Shown here: positions 10,246 to 21,048 of the stretch, one piece after another
Layout of the letters: every line of letters starts with the position of its first letter
Position numbering within the stretch: the stretch's first letter is position 1
Notes under the pieces: generated by a model
Told to the model about the DNA's origin: nothing
The model's input: only the letters and a program-made list of their open reading frames with translations
Databases searched by the model: none
Position numbers and translations under genes: made by a program
NCBI RefSeq assembly: GCF_947507565.1
Contig: NC_089191.1
Span: 434,001-498,000 of the forward strand
Origin: Oscarella lobularis
Lineage: Eukaryota > Porifera > Homoscleromorpha > Homosclerophorida > Oscarellidae
Direction of reading: 5' to 3'
DNA length: 64,000 nt

Positions 10246-11863
10246 ATGCTCGCCGCCGCTAGTCGAGTCGACGACGATTTTCACGCGTATCAACCCTACT
10301 TTTGGCCGTTCGACGACAATTTCGACGACGGCGCGACGACCTTTTCGCTCGACGTCACGTTTCCGGATGAGGACATATGGAAGAAGTTCGAACTTCTGCC
10401 GACGCCGCCCCGATCGCCGTCGCGACTCCAGCACTTGCAAACGTTCATACCGTCGATCGACGATAAATTGCGTCTCGTTAAGAATACGGAATCGCCGAGT
10501 GCGGAAGCGGATTTAACTTCGGGAACGACGGGAATAACTTCGATCGAAATACATCGAGCTTTGATACGTGATTGTATGTGGGGTGGCAGTTCGCTGCCGG
10601 ATTCGTCGAAAACGTCGACTATTACAACGACGACGATTTCGCGAACGAAGCCTATAGGAAATGTTCTATCGTCCTCCTCTGTCTCTACTCAATCCTCCAT
10701 TGTCGAAGGCGAGAAGATGATGGATTGCGAAAGAGTCGCCGAACAGATTAAGGAATCCGAAGTGTTTTCGTCGTACGACTGCGTTAGTCCGTCGTCTGTT
10801 TTGCCCTGTCGTCCGCTCGTCGATCATTCGCACTACGCCGCTCCCGTGCCGCTCAAATCGGCGATGCCGGTCGCCGTGGTGCCGCCACCTCCGCCGCCGG
10901 TGTCGGCTCCGACGCCGCCTTCGTCCGCCTGTTGCAGTTCGGAATCGGGTACGTACGTAGTAGAAGAAGAATTCTTTTCTGGCGCGCGAGACGACATTGT
11001 CTCGTCGAACGAGACAGATGTTTTGCACGGGAGCGTGTGAATTCGCACGCTCCGGTACCGTCTCCGCCCGCGCAACATTTCTCCCCTCTATGCATTCTCT
11101 TATTATTCTCTTTCTCTCTTCTTTAGATGAAGAGATAGACGTCGTGACGGTCGCCGCCTCCGCTCACAACCACCAACAGCAACACAATGCCCGTCATCAT
11201 CATCACCATCGATCCAAAAAACGGCCCATTGTTCGCACTGCGTATCCGGCTCCTTCTCACGTGGGACAGCAGCAGCAACAGCGTTCGACGGCATCGATGA
11301 CGCCGCCTACACCTACGCCTATCGAACCGAAAACCGCCACCATCAAAATCGAATCTTCTCCAATCGTTCCACCTTCCGCGAAGCGTCCGCGCATCTCGTC
11401 GGCGCCGGCGAGTCCGTCCGGCGTCGCGCGACGAGCGACGACGACGAGTCGAAGCGTCGGTAGCGGTCAACAACGTCGACACAGTTATTCGCATCATCAC
11501 TACAATTATCATCATAAAAATAATCGTCGCACGGCGGCGTCTTCGGCGGCGGCGGCGTCGTCGTCGTCGCGCCTTCTCTTGGACGAATCCGACGACAACG
11601 AGGTCGATTTCAAGCGAAACACGCACAACGTTCTCGAGAGAAAACGTCGTAATGATCTCAAATCGAGTTTTCACAATCTTCGTCTTCACGTGCCGGACAT
11701 TTGCGACAATGAGAAGACGCCGAAAGTGGTGATATTGAAGAAGGCCGTCGACTACGTGTGGCAGGCGCGAAACGACGAGGAACGATTGCGCCTCCTTCTG
11801 GAGATGGAAAAGCGTCGTAATGAATCTTTGTTGATGAGATTGACCGCCCTTGAATCAAGGTAA
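10246..11863 (+). CDS. MYC: Myc proto-oncoprotein homologue (bHLH-zip transcription factor)
   Basis: Two coding exons, 10246-10948 and 11127-11863, giving 479 residues. Myc box I is clear: EDIWKKFELLPTPPRSPS keeps the Thr/Ser phosphodegron spacing recognised by GSK3/Fbw7. Myc box II appears as IEIHRALIRDCMWGG. The second exon opens with DEEIDVVTV, the acidic block that precedes the C-terminal region in animal Myc proteins. The C-terminus has the bHLH (NVLERKRRNDLKSSF, basic residues for CACGTG binding) and a short leucine zipper. The middle has His-, Gln- and Ser-rich low-complexity runs. The intron position just before DEEID is a conserved Myc position. The frame read past the donor to 11040 is a less likely unspliced form. 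Confidence 0.95.
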
Positions 11864-12296
11864 ATTCGTACCCGGTCAATTGATACGTAAATCGTCTCCT
11901 GTCTCTTGATGTGCGTTGCCGTGTTCTTACTATATATCATTAAGCTTTTAAGAGACGTCATCTAATGAACAGCTGTTGTCTAATTTTCAATTACTCTTCC
12001 TCTACTTTTACGTAAGCGTGTGCCTGTTATGTGTTTGTGCCTTTTTGTTTGTCGTTCTGTGTGGTGCTGTCCACGTGCTGGACTTTCTCTTTCTGGTGCT
12101 ATGCTGACTGACTGTAGGCAGGCACATTTGTCTGCCTTCTCAACTGCTGATAAGTAATACTCTCCTACTCTTTGGTATTGTGTGTGTACTTCACTTTTAT
12201 GACTCTTATTTGGTACCTAACCTATACCCCGCTATGTGTCGGGCTGGCAAATCTAAGTGCAATAAAGTTAATGGCATCTATTACGTATGAAACTGC
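11864..12296 (+). other. Myc 3' UTR and convergent spacer
   Basis: AT-rich stretch between the Myc stop and the BPNT2 stop on the other strand. AATAAA at 12261-12266 is a plausible Myc polyadenylation signal, about 30 bp before the BPNT2 stop codon. No coding signal. Confidence 0.5.
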
Positions 12297-13394
12297 CTAT
12301 GTTTCACGATTGCAAGGTTTCACTTCGAAATCCTCTTTTTCTACCAACGTCTTGAACTCGTTTTTTATGCTATCTTGATTCACTAGCGCCGCCAAGATGC
12401 CACCGTCATTGTAGGGACCAGTGGAAGGCGAATACTTTATTGACTTCCCCGTCAACGTCGTCATCTTTCCCCCAGCCGCTCGCAGTATGGCATCCCCCGC
12501 ACAGATATCCCATTTTTTTATGCACGTCACGTGTACGTAAGCGTCAGCTTTTCCTCGAATTACCTGCAGGACTTTGTGTCCAGATCCCCCGGCGGGCACG
12601 ATGACAGTCTTCTTCTCGCCGTACGCCTTCGCCGTCGCGTCTTTCACCGGACCCGCGTGCGATCTCGAAACAATAAACGTCATTTTATCGTCACTCTTCT
12701 TCTTTATTGTCTCCTTCGTCTCCTTGATGAGGTCCGCCATTCCCTCTGACATGCCGTGTCCTATCCATACCCACGTCGTTTTTCCAGGCAGCGACGAATC
12801 GCCTGTACTGCCAAAGTCAGGTTCACGTATAACAGCTGCAACTGGGTGATCCCCGATGGCAATACAAATCATAACGGTTACATATTGGAGAAGATTTTCT
12901 TGATATTCCTGCGTTGCGTCGAGTGGGTCGATCCACACGGAAACTTTAGATATGGGAACGGAATTGTAGCTCTTTTTTGCTATGGCAACGATTTCCGGTC
13001 GCAATAAATTCGGGTCTTCGACGTCAAATTCTCTTTCCGTTTCGTGTTCTTCGGAAACGTACGTCACGTCCGGGAACGCTTTGAGAAGACCTTTGACGAT
13101 TGCCCTATGCGACAACATGTCGCCGCGCGTTACGAGTTCCGCTTTTCCCTCCGCCGTCATTCCCTTTACGCGTTCGTTGACGCCGTCGTCGCCGCGACGA
13201 ACGTCGGCGACGACGCGTCCGCCGCGTTCGGCGAGATCGATGGCGGCGGAGAGGAGTTGGCTGAGGAGAATCGTTCCGCGAGGATGACTCGCCTCGTGCG
13301 CGGGGCCCCGAAAGTACAGATAGACGACGCCGATGAGGACGAAGACGATGATAGCAACGCCGATAGGCGACGGCTTTACGTTCGAACGAAACAT
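12297..13394 (-). CDS. BPNT2: Golgi 3'(2'),5'-bisphosphate / PAP phosphatase
   Basis: Single exon, 365 residues. The enzyme removes 3'-phosphate from PAP, the by-product of sulfotransferases in the Golgi lumen. An N-terminal anchor (IGVAIIVFVLIGVVYLYF) is followed by the full phosphatase signature: EEH in the acidic motif, VWIDPLDATQEY, IVSRSHAGPVK, IPAGGSGHKVLQV and KKWDICAGDAILRAAGG. All expected metal ligands are present, unlike the paralogue at 557-1627. A CACGTG E-box lies at 13436-13441, 42 bp upstream of the ATG. Tail-to-tail with Myc. Confidence 0.95.
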   Translation of the reverse strand: MFRSNVKPSPIGVAIIVFVLIGVVYLYFRGPAHEASHPRGTILLSQLLSAAIDLAERGGRVVADVRRGDDGVNERVKGMTAEGKAELVTRGDMLSHRAIVKGLLKAFPDVTYVSEEHETEREFDVEDPNLLRPEIVAIAKKSYNSVPISKVSVWIDPLDATQEYQENLLQYVTVMICIAIGDHPVAAVIREPDFGSTGDSSLPGKTTWVWIGHGMSEGMADLIKETKETIKKKSDDKMTFIVSRSHAGPVKDATAKAYGEKKTVIVPAGGSGHKVLQVIRGKADAYVHVTCIKKWDICAGDAILRAAGGKMTTLTGKSIKYSPSTGPYNDGGILAALVNQDSIKNEFKTLVEKEDFEVKPCNRET

Positions 13395-13435
13395 CTCGTA
13401 GAAAAGCGAACAGACGTGCAGATGATTGGATTACT

Positions 13436-13441
13436 CACGTG
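13436..13441. promoter_or_regulatory. CACGTG E-box of the BPNT2 promoter
   Basis: Palindromic E-box in the context TCACGTGAC, 42 bp upstream of the BPNT2 start. The same extended core occurs beside other genes in this window. Predicted bHLH-zip site. Confidence 0.45.
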
Positions 13442-13627
13442 ACCGTGACGATCCAACCACGCGTCACTGAATTTATGCCCAAATCATCATGTCTCTTATT
13501 TGCGCATTGCGTAGAAACAATTTCGTGGGAGTCGTGACAAAAATAGAAGCGTGACGTACGCGACACCTTGCATTCACGTATTGAAATTGAATGTGATACC
13601 TCTGTTTACGCAGGCTCAATTGAGACC

Positions 13628-16600
13628 ATGGGCGAGAAAGCAAAGAAAACTCGCGTTTGGGTGCTTGTTGCTGTAATATTTGTGGTCATTCTGGTAGTCA
13701 CAGCGGCTACTGTGACTACCGTTCTTGTCCTTCAACAGCAGACCTCATCGGATTCGAAGTGCACTTTGCCTCGTCAATATAAGGCTGGTGAAATTTGCGT
13801 TTCGTGCAATTGCTCCGAAATTCGTTCACGGAATGAGACGTCTTGCAATTGTTTGCAGCAATGCCCGGCGGGAAAATACAAAGTTCCTACTGGGGGGGAC
13901 TGCACGACTTGCGACTGCTCTGGATTCGGACTTCACGTCCCAGAATGGAACTCAACATGCAATCCGGATAACGGCGTGTGCAGGTGCGATCCGAAATTCA
14001 ACGTTCACGGTGAAGACTGCAGCCACTGTAAACAAGGATATGAAAGCAGTACGGGGGCCAAACCTGACAACAATGGCTGCATTGAAATGGTCGTTCCAAC
14101 AATAGTTCGACCCGCCATATCATTGTCTTTGGCCGCCGATCCGGTTCCTCTTATTAGTGATGCAAAAGTAGATCCACGCGGTGGACATTTCTCTTCAGAC
14201 ATTCCTCAACTGGGCACTCTTACCATTGACGCTCCTAATGGTGTACTGGGTCAGGACGGCGTTTCCTTGTCAGTTGCATTTTACAATGGTTCTGGCAGCT
14301 TTGGCGGTCTAAGAGACAACGTTTCATCTGTTGGCATTCTTGACATGACTGCCAGGGCCAGTGATGTGCACAGCAATTTTGAATTGTTTGGGCAGGTTTT
14401 TGAAGATAGCCTGAAAATTGTTCTCGTTCCCACTCAAGACAAATCAAGACTTCTGTTACCGTACTTCTACGACGAAGAAAATGAAGCGCTCGAGGGAACT
14501 GGATTATCAGCTCCTGCAGGAGAAACTGACAACGCTAAACTAGAGTTTGATGCAAAGGCATTTGGAAAAGTTGCTTTGCTTTCAGTTGAGAAAAGCGAAA
14601 TCGAGACACTTAAAGCTGGCAACATTGACACGGGCTTCAGGCCTCGTATACACGGATGGATCAGTACGCACGACAGTTGGCCAACGTTTTCAGGAATGGC
14701 TCTTTTTGCTCGTTGGTTTTTCCTCGCACATTCTAAAAGCAGTCTCTATGCCCAGTCGAGTAATTGGACTAATGAAACAGTTGATCGTATGCTGACCACT
14801 CTGCAACTCCGATGCTCTGAGGCTCCTCGTGATGTCAGAAATATGACAGATCAAGAAACAGCTGAAATACTCATTCATTCGTTATTCGTAACACTCACGC
14901 CTCAACCGCTTTTTCTTTATTATTACGATGGATGGGCGTACCGGCCTGGGCATGCTGTACTTGTGTACGGCTACGACAACGGCACTTTCTACGTGTATGA
15001 CCCAGAGTATGGCCCTGTTCCAAAAGAGCTGAAATATGACTTATCGACGGGCAAGTTCTCTCAGTTTGGCGATAGAGCATACAATCGTTTTTACGTTTAC
15101 AGTCACAAATCTTTTCAGCTCACCCACTATGACATGGAAGTCGTGTACGATTTTGCACTTGAACAGTTTGCAAGCGATGCATTGTCTCCAGGTAAAATTC
15201 TCGTGTAGTATAATGTATTGCTTTCTCGTTGATCTGGTATGATTTTACCCTAGTTATTCATTTTGACTATTTTCCGTCTAATATCAGCGATGATTCGCTT
15301 ACAATTCGAGGAAACGTTTCCGTCTCTGCTAATGGTTCCACGCCGTCGTTTTTGTTCTGTTTTGCAATTAAGAAGTTTTCAGAGGGACTGACAATTAGTC
15401 AGGGTCAGGCCAGTTTCAGCAATAACGGCGAATTTTCAAAAGTCTTGATTGATTTGGAAGAAGGCGAGTACAAAATTGTTTTTCTGGCTGTTGGTTATCA
15501 ACCCTCAAATATAACGAAACGAAGTGCTAGCGAATTAAGGTCGAGTTTTTACAGTGGGGCGGCATACAAGGAACAAGTTGTCACTAGCGGACACACTGAA
15601 GACGTGCTGAGGATCACACTTGAGTGGGACGATGGATCTTCGGATCTTGATCTGCACGTTCTGGAACCATCTAATGGAGAGCACGTGTACTACAGTCACC
15701 GAGACGGGACGTTTGGATACCTTGACTATGACAATACGAACGGTTATGGTCCGGAAAATTACATAATTAATACAACGGATCGAGATTCTTCTCAAGCTGT
15801 AACTGGAACGTATCAGATTAGAATCCACTACTACGGAAACGGGGATTCGAGAGTAAGGCCTATACGATGGTCTGTACTGGCAAGAGTTGGAGGATTCGAC
15901 AACGTAAAAGCGTTCTCAGGCATTCTTAGCACAGACAATTCCGACGATTCAGACAATTTCTACAACAGCGACAATAGTTGGAGCAAAACCTTTAGTGTGG
16001 ACCTAAAAAGTAAGACTTACAGATACGTAGCGTAGCAGCCATTTATATGTTTGAAACGTCTTGTTTTTCTTTGCAAGTCAAATTTGCTTGCGAAGTTGCG
16101 GAAGAACCTTTAGCATAACAGTTGTTGAATGAACGTTTACTAATCAATATTTCCTTTCCTTACAGCTCGCTCATTCATTGCAATAGCCGACCGACTTGTC
16201 GAAAATACGCTTATATTCTATCACTACTCTCTGCAATTTTGGTCGGGAATTTTAACTCTACCAAATGAATCAGGAAGAAGAAGGGAAGCAGCGGTTGCTA
16301 AGCTTCGAAAGTTGAATCCAAATGCTGCCAAAAAAGGTGTTGAACTTTTGGCTGTAAGCAGTGGTTCAAGTTGTTCTTCTGCTGACGGTTACCATACTTG
16401 GATGCTGTATCTGACTGAGCACGGGCGATGCTGGAAACTAGAAAGTGTTCAGCTTTCTAGCATTGCCTACAGCGAATCAGGTACGAAATTTATTCCAATT
16501 TTTCTACACGAAGACGACGCTGTTGTAAAAAAGAGATGGCAGGACGTTGAGAGGTTTGCTCAAACGTATACGTTTGCCGAGCAACCGGGAAAATCGATCA

Positions 16601-16884
16601 ATAATTTTCCCAATTCAATTTATTGTGTTGGCGATGATGTCAATAATTCGAACACCTTTATTCAATGGCTGACAAAGAAAGCTGGTTTGGCCTTTATCAA
16701 AATGAAGGGAATTCATCCGGGAAGAACATCTCCAATACCACTTTCTCAAGTCGAAGACTCGTACTTCCATGGTGGTGCTTTCTGTGGGAGTAATAACCCT
16801 CCTTCAATTACCGGAAGCATGTATTCAGAATGCCACCTCATCTCATTACATTCTTATAAATTGTTCAAATGTCTCATTTTTTGA
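13628..16884 (+). CDS. Type II membrane protein with EGF-like, papain/C39-like and YfaP/DUF2135-like regions
   Basis: Three exons, 13628-15191, 15254-16009 and 16166-16884, continuous phase, about 1012 residues. Order: short cytoplasmic tail, one membrane anchor (about 11-35), Cys-rich laminin-EGF-like segment (about 45-150), a beta-rich region, then a segment near 435 reading GHAVLVYGYDNGTFYVYDP, the His/Asp half of a papain- or C39-like fold. The matching nucleophile block upstream reads TFSGMALFARWFF, with no Cys where one is expected. Exon 2 has LEWDDGSSDLDLHVLEP followed by YYSHRDG and GYGPENY, a YfaP/DUF2135-like signature best known from bacteria. Exon 3 is Cys/His-bearing and unassigned. 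Further small exons at 17012-17056 and 17106-17176 could extend it. Function unknown. Confidence 0.7.
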
Positions 16885-17011
16885 ATGTCTTCCCCTCTGT
16901 ACGTACGTTTCCCTTGACTTGCTGTCAACCTGAAAAAATCCCTGTAAAGTCAGTTTATGTTCTGCTAAATGGAGTAACGATACTGTTGATCACGATTGGT
17001 GTTACTAACAG

Positions 17012-17176
17012 GGCTTTTCAACGTTGAAGTTGGCGGCGCAAAGGGGTATATTGCAGGTACTGTTACAAATATTGTGTAGATACAGTGCTCTCCCTGTTAG
17101 CACAGGTTTTAGGCCCGCTGCTATTACCTTTATCTACTTTCCATGTTCAAGATATACAGTAGGTAAAGAACTATAA
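17012..17176 (+). other. Possible extra 3' exons of the membrane protein gene
   Basis: Two short segments with matching phases and splice borders, 17012-17056 and 17106-17176, together read LFNVEVGGAKGYIAG and then FRPAAITFIYFPCSRYTVG before a stop. They could be alternative terminal exons replacing the end of the exon that stops at 16884. I cannot fix the donor in that exon, so this is a suggestion only. Confidence 0.3.
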
Positions 17177-17196
17177 AATGCCCTACAAGTGACAGA

Positions 17197-18141
17197 TCAC
17201 TTTTCTAATACGTCTTTTAGAGAAACGGTTCCTGATCCCCGTTCAGCTGCTTGCCACTGATTTCCCCCCGGTTTCCAACCTATCATGTGCAGTACACGAT
17301 ACGTCGCTGGAATGGAACTGCCATCCTCCTCAATCCCATACATGGACTTATATATCGTCTCGGCTTCACGAAGAACCGACTTCGATATGTAATTGGATCG
17401 CGTCCACGCGGCATTGCTCTCGCCCATGCACTGCAAGTCTTTCATCAGAGCACGCATCGTCGGATAATTCACAACGATTTCATCGACGTCGATCGTCGTC
17501 ATGACAAATCCGGCACGCGATAGAAGAGATCCAACGTCTTGCATATCCGTAAAAGGTGACACGCGGGCGGCCACGCCCCCGCGCATTGCTTCTTCGGCCA
17601 ATTGGAAAGCGCAGCGCAATTCAAATAGCGTATCAACGGCAAAGAGAGCGCCAATAAAAACGCCGTCCTCTCGCAATAGATTCAATATTTGTTGAAACGT
17701 TCCCGGAAGATCGTTGACCCAATGCAATGCCAAGCAGCTCGTCACCAAATCAAATGAATTTGTACGAAATGGAATCGATTCTTCGTCAGCTTGAATTTTC
17801 GTCGTCGTCGTAGCGCACGTTACGTTCTTCAGCGCTTCTTCGGCCATATCGGTTTGTACTAGTAATCCTATCGAATCGGAATCCGCGAATTTAGCCACGT
17901 GACCTCGACCACTGCCCAGATCCAAAGCGAGAGGAAACGCTCGCGATACGTCTCCGAGACGGTCGACGAGACGATAGGCGACCTCGTCTTTGAGATAATC
18001 GTACGTCGAAGCGTTCGGAGACGCTGCGGCGCGATTCTTTTGCCATCGCTTCGCTCGCCGGTCGAAAATATTCACCGAACTTTGCGCCGATAGCCATCGG
18101 TACAACATGGAGACGTGGAATTTTGATTTTGAGCGTAGCAT
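17197..18141 (-). CDS. NDUFAF5: Mitochondrial arginine-hydroxylase / complex I assembly factor 5
   Basis: Single exon, 314 residues. The mammalian orthologue hydroxylates an arginine of NDUFS7 during early complex I assembly in the matrix. A basic N-terminus (MLRSKSKFHVSMLYRWLS) suits mitochondrial import. Diagnostic blocks: NIFDRRAKRWQKNRAA, YDYLKDEVAYRL, LALDLGSGRGHVA (SAM-binding motif I), LALHWVNDLPG, DGVFIGALF, VNYPTMRALMKDLQCMGE, and ATYRVLHMIGWKP near the end with AERGSGTVSL. Intronless, whereas vertebrate NDUFAF5 has many introns. Head-to-head with EB1, 125 bp between start codons. Confidence 0.95.
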   Translation of the reverse strand: MLRSKSKFHVSMLYRWLSAQSSVNIFDRRAKRWQKNRAAASPNASTYDYLKDEVAYRLVDRLGDVSRAFPLALDLGSGRGHVAKFADSDSIGLLVQTDMAEEALKNVTCATTTTKIQADEESIPFRTNSFDLVTSCLALHWVNDLPGTFQQILNLLREDGVFIGALFAVDTLFELRCAFQLAEEAMRGGVAARVSPFTDMQDVGSLLSRAGFVMTTIDVDEIVVNYPTMRALMKDLQCMGESNAAWTRSNYISKSVLREAETIYKSMYGIEEDGSSIPATYRVLHMIGWKPGGNQWQAAERGSGTVSLKDVLEK

Positions 18142-18266
18142 GTCTCGTTCTACGATGAATTCTAGCGTGTTGTTGCGCCTGCTCGTTTGCCCAGTAACGC
18201 GCGCAACGCTCTTTCATTCCTGGCGGTCGGCGACCAATTCTCGTCTCCATATCGCGATCGGTGCAC

Positions 18267-19448
18267 ATGACGGCGGTTAACGTTCACTACACCGGCACTT
18301 CGGACAAGGGCTGGAGCCGGCACGAACTCTTGGGATGGGTCAACGATTGCTTACAGCTAAACTACACGAAAGTCGAAGAAATGGGCAACGGTAGGCGTCG
18401 AAACTCGACGAAAAACGATCTATACAATCACGGCTGTACGTCTAGGTGCCGCTTATTGCCAGTTCATGCACATGCTTTTCCCCGGTACAGTGCGCTAAGT
18501 TTTTTTTCGCGTCGTCGCCGTAACTGTATCTTCTCCGCAGAGGCACGACTGCAATTGAAAAAAGTAAAAATGGATGCCAAGCTCGAACATCAGTACATCG
18601 ACAATTTCAAATTCCTGCAAGCATCTTTCAAAAAAATGGGCGTGGACAAAGTAAGCAAATAATTAATTAACTAGACAATCAATTTTAATTGACAACGTAG
18701 GTCGTTCCCATTGACAAACTCGTCAAGAAAAAGCCACTCGACAACCTGGAATTCCTCCAATGGTTCAAGAAATTCTTCGATGCAAATTACCAGGGTGCGG
18801 ATTATAATCCGACCCTCGCTCGAAGCGGCGAATCGCCCGCATTGTCAGCTGGACATCCTCCGACCGGTCGATCTCTTCCCAAGCGCAAACCAGGTGAAAA
18901 ACAAAAATAAAATATATTTAATAATTTATAATTTCGATTGGTACTAACAGTAGGTGGCGGGCTCACTAAGAAAACCGTGGCCAAATCGTCTACGTCTCGC
19001 GCTGGTCCAACGACAACAACGACGTCGATGACTACGACAACAGTGGTATCATCCAAAATGGCTTCTGAGGTTAGAATAAATTCTTACACAATTAATAGTC
19101 TAAAGGGAGAAGAGGGCTTTTCTTTATCTAAATGTGTGTCTAGCTTCAGGAAATGAGGGCCCGTCTCGAAGAGGCGCAGACCGAGTTGAAAGCAATTGAA
19201 AACGAGCGAGATTTCTATTTTGGAAAATTGCGTGACATCGAGGAACTTTGCCAGGAGCATGAAGGCGAGGAAACCATGGCAATCAAGGGCGTGAAGGAGA
19301 TACTGTATGCCACTGAGGCAAGAAAAAATTGGGAATTAAATTAAGTATTTTTATTTGATTAATTTAAAAGGATGGATTTGAACCTCCAGCCGAAGATCAA
19401 GAGGCAAAGAACGAAGAAGAAGAAGAAGAAGAACAGGAGGAATATTAG
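18267..19448 (+). CDS. MAPRE1: Microtubule plus-end binding protein EB1 (MAPRE family)
   Basis: Seven exons: 18267-18390, 18446-18484, 18541-18650, 18701-18893, 18954-19069, 19150-19317, 19371-19448; 275 residues. EB proteins track growing microtubule ends and recruit partners. The calponin-homology domain is complete ([56 protein letters not shown]). A Thr/Ser-rich linker leads to the EB homology coiled coil ([19 protein letters not shown]). The protein ends in EEY, the motif read by CAP-Gly domains. The sixth intron starts with GC (19318-19319), not GT; reading across it restores YATEDGFEPP, as in other EB proteins. Confidence 0.95.
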
Positions 19449-19458
19449 TTAGCCCTCT

Positions 19459-19495
19459 CCCCCCCCCCCCCCCCCCCCCCCCCCCCTCTCCCCCA
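19459..19495. repeat. Poly-C tract
   Basis: A nearly pure run of more than 30 cytosines just past the EB1 stop, probably in its 3' UTR. Length is likely unstable and may be misassembled. A similar run occurs near 35139-35164. Confidence 0.8.
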
Positions 19496-19638
19496 CTGAC
19501 AAGCAATAGTCTGTTCCTTTGGAGTTGTGTTCATTTATCTACACTACTACGCTTATCCGGGCTAGTATCTACTTCCTTGTTCCATGATTCATTGCGTCTT
19601 CTTTCTATCGTCGTTTTTCGGTACATGTGACCTCGTTC

Positions 19639-21048
19639 ATGCATCGATATACCGCGAGAGTAGTCGTTCTAGGGTTGAGCGTCTGTCTGCTGTGTCGAAT
19701 AGACACTCGAGGCCGATTTGGCGTCCCGGATTATAGCAAGGCCTTTAGCAGCAACTGTTCGATCAACGAGACTCGCAAACCACTGCCGTCCGATCTCAAA
19801 ACAGTTTTCTTCTCTACGGGACAACCGCTTCGACTTCGTTGTCCCGTACGGGACGACGACGACGACGACGTCTCGAGCGTTGTCTCGTGGAGCCGAGACT
19901 ACGATGGTTTGGCCGGCGTGGCGAACTGCAGCGATCGCGACCTCGTCGTATCGACGATGCGCTGTCAAGACGTCGGCGACTATTTTTGCACGCACGCTAA
20001 CGTGACGACATCGTGGACGCTAGTGGCGCGAAACGCGTGCGCCGGTCGCGTCCGTTTTCCGTCGAAAATCAACACTTTGATTCAGGTTCGAGAAACGGCG
20101 TCTGTTTCTCTCAAATGCTCTATTGATGTCTATACGACACGTGAGGCCTGTGAGCACCTTCTCGACGGACCGCCTCCTGTCATCACTTGGATACGCGGTA
20201 GAAACGTTTCTCGGGTTAATTGTATTCGCAAGTACCCGCTGTCTCATTGCCCTGCCAACGTCGACTACCATAGCAACGATAATTCTGCCACAATAAATTC
20301 TTCTCTTTTGCTACAGAGAGCTAGGGGTTCTGATGCTGGCTGGTACACTTGTTCTATACGGCGTTCTATTGGGGATACTTCCTTTCTCCTCGCAGCTCAT
20401 TACTACGTGCAAATAAGCGATGATAATGATCATGATGATCATCATCTACTTATAGTTATTCTTTGTTCAAGTATTGGTTCAGCTTGTCTTCTCTCTCTTA
20501 TTTTTATTTGCGTGAGGCGTCATTGTCATGGCAGCCAGCGTGGCACTGCGCTTGAAATGTCGTCTCCATTTGCCACGCAGAATATTTATATTTCATACGC
20601 GGAGGATTCCCTCGATCACTTGAAAAAAGTTCGCCAATTTTGCGATGCAATAAAACTGAAGGGATTCGAATTTCACCTATTCGAAGACGAACGCGACGAG
20701 GCGTCTCGTCTATCAGTTCCCATCTGGCTAGAACGTCAAATTCGAGAAGCTCGTCGCATTCTCGTTCTTTGCTCTCCAGCCTACTTTCGCGTCAGCGATT
20801 CAACGGAAAGACATCAGTGTAACGACGAGAAGAGACGAATGGGTTGGGAAGCGAGAGTCGCTCACGAATGGAGACTGATATCGGCAAGAAGATTTGCAGA
20901 GGGAGCGGACCGATTTTGCCTGTGCATTGTCTGGGACAATGAATCGGAATCGACCGTGCCTTTTGCACTGACCACGCGTAATATATTCAAGTGGCCAAGC
21001 GAGTCAGAAAAACTCTTCTTACACATGCAACCCCCTGAACTAGTCTGA
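19639..21048 (+). CDS. Ig-domain transmembrane receptor with cytoplasmic SEFIR domain (IL-17-receptor-like)
   Basis: Single exon, 469 residues from ATG 19639. Order: signal peptide (VVVLGLSVCLLC), two Ig-like domains (second with SLKCSI ... WIRG ... DAGWYTCSI), one membrane span (LLIVILCSSIGSACLLSLIF, about 270-295), then a cytoplasmic domain beginning NIYISYAEDSLDHLKKV. Its core, PIWLERQIREARRILVLCSP, and its ending FALTTRNIFKWPSESEKLF fit SEFIR domains of IL-17 receptors and Act1 better than TIR domains. SEFIR domains pair homotypically to signal to NF-kB in vertebrates. Ig ectodomains differ from the FNIII-like ones of vertebrate IL-17 receptors. Ligand unknown. Its last 9 bases overlap the stop of thioredoxin on the other strand. 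Confidence 0.85.
   Translation: MHRYTARVVVLGLSVCLLCRIDTRGRFGVPDYSKAFSSNCSINETRKPLPSDLKTVFFSTGQPLRLRCPVRDDDDDDVSSVVSWSRDYDGLAGVANCSDRDLVVSTMRCQDVGDYFCTHANVTTSWTLVARNACAGRVRFPSKINTLIQVRETASVSLKCSIDVYTTREACEHLLDGPPPVITWIRGRNVSRVNCIRKYPLSHCPANVDYHSNDNSATINSSLLLQRARGSDAGWYTCSIRRSIGDTSFLLAAHYYVQISDDNDHDDHHLLIVILCSSIGSACLLSLIFICVRRHCHGSQRGTALEMSSPFATQNIYISYAEDSLDHLKKVRQFCDAIKLKGFEFHLFEDERDEASRLSVPIWLERQIREARRILVLCSPAYFRVSDSTERHQCNDEKRRMGWEARVAHEWRLISARRFAEGADRFCLCIVWDNESESTVPFALTTRNIFKWPSESEKLFLHMQPPELV

Noticed and set aside
11123-11689. 188-residue antisense frame over the Myc bHLH exon
   Set aside because: A by-product of CGA/CGT-rich codons of Myc; arginine runs and no domain.
20560-21000. TIR domain for the Ig receptor
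   Set aside because: The QIREARRILVLCSP block and the NIFKWP-type ending fit SEFIR better than TIR box 1-3 motifs.
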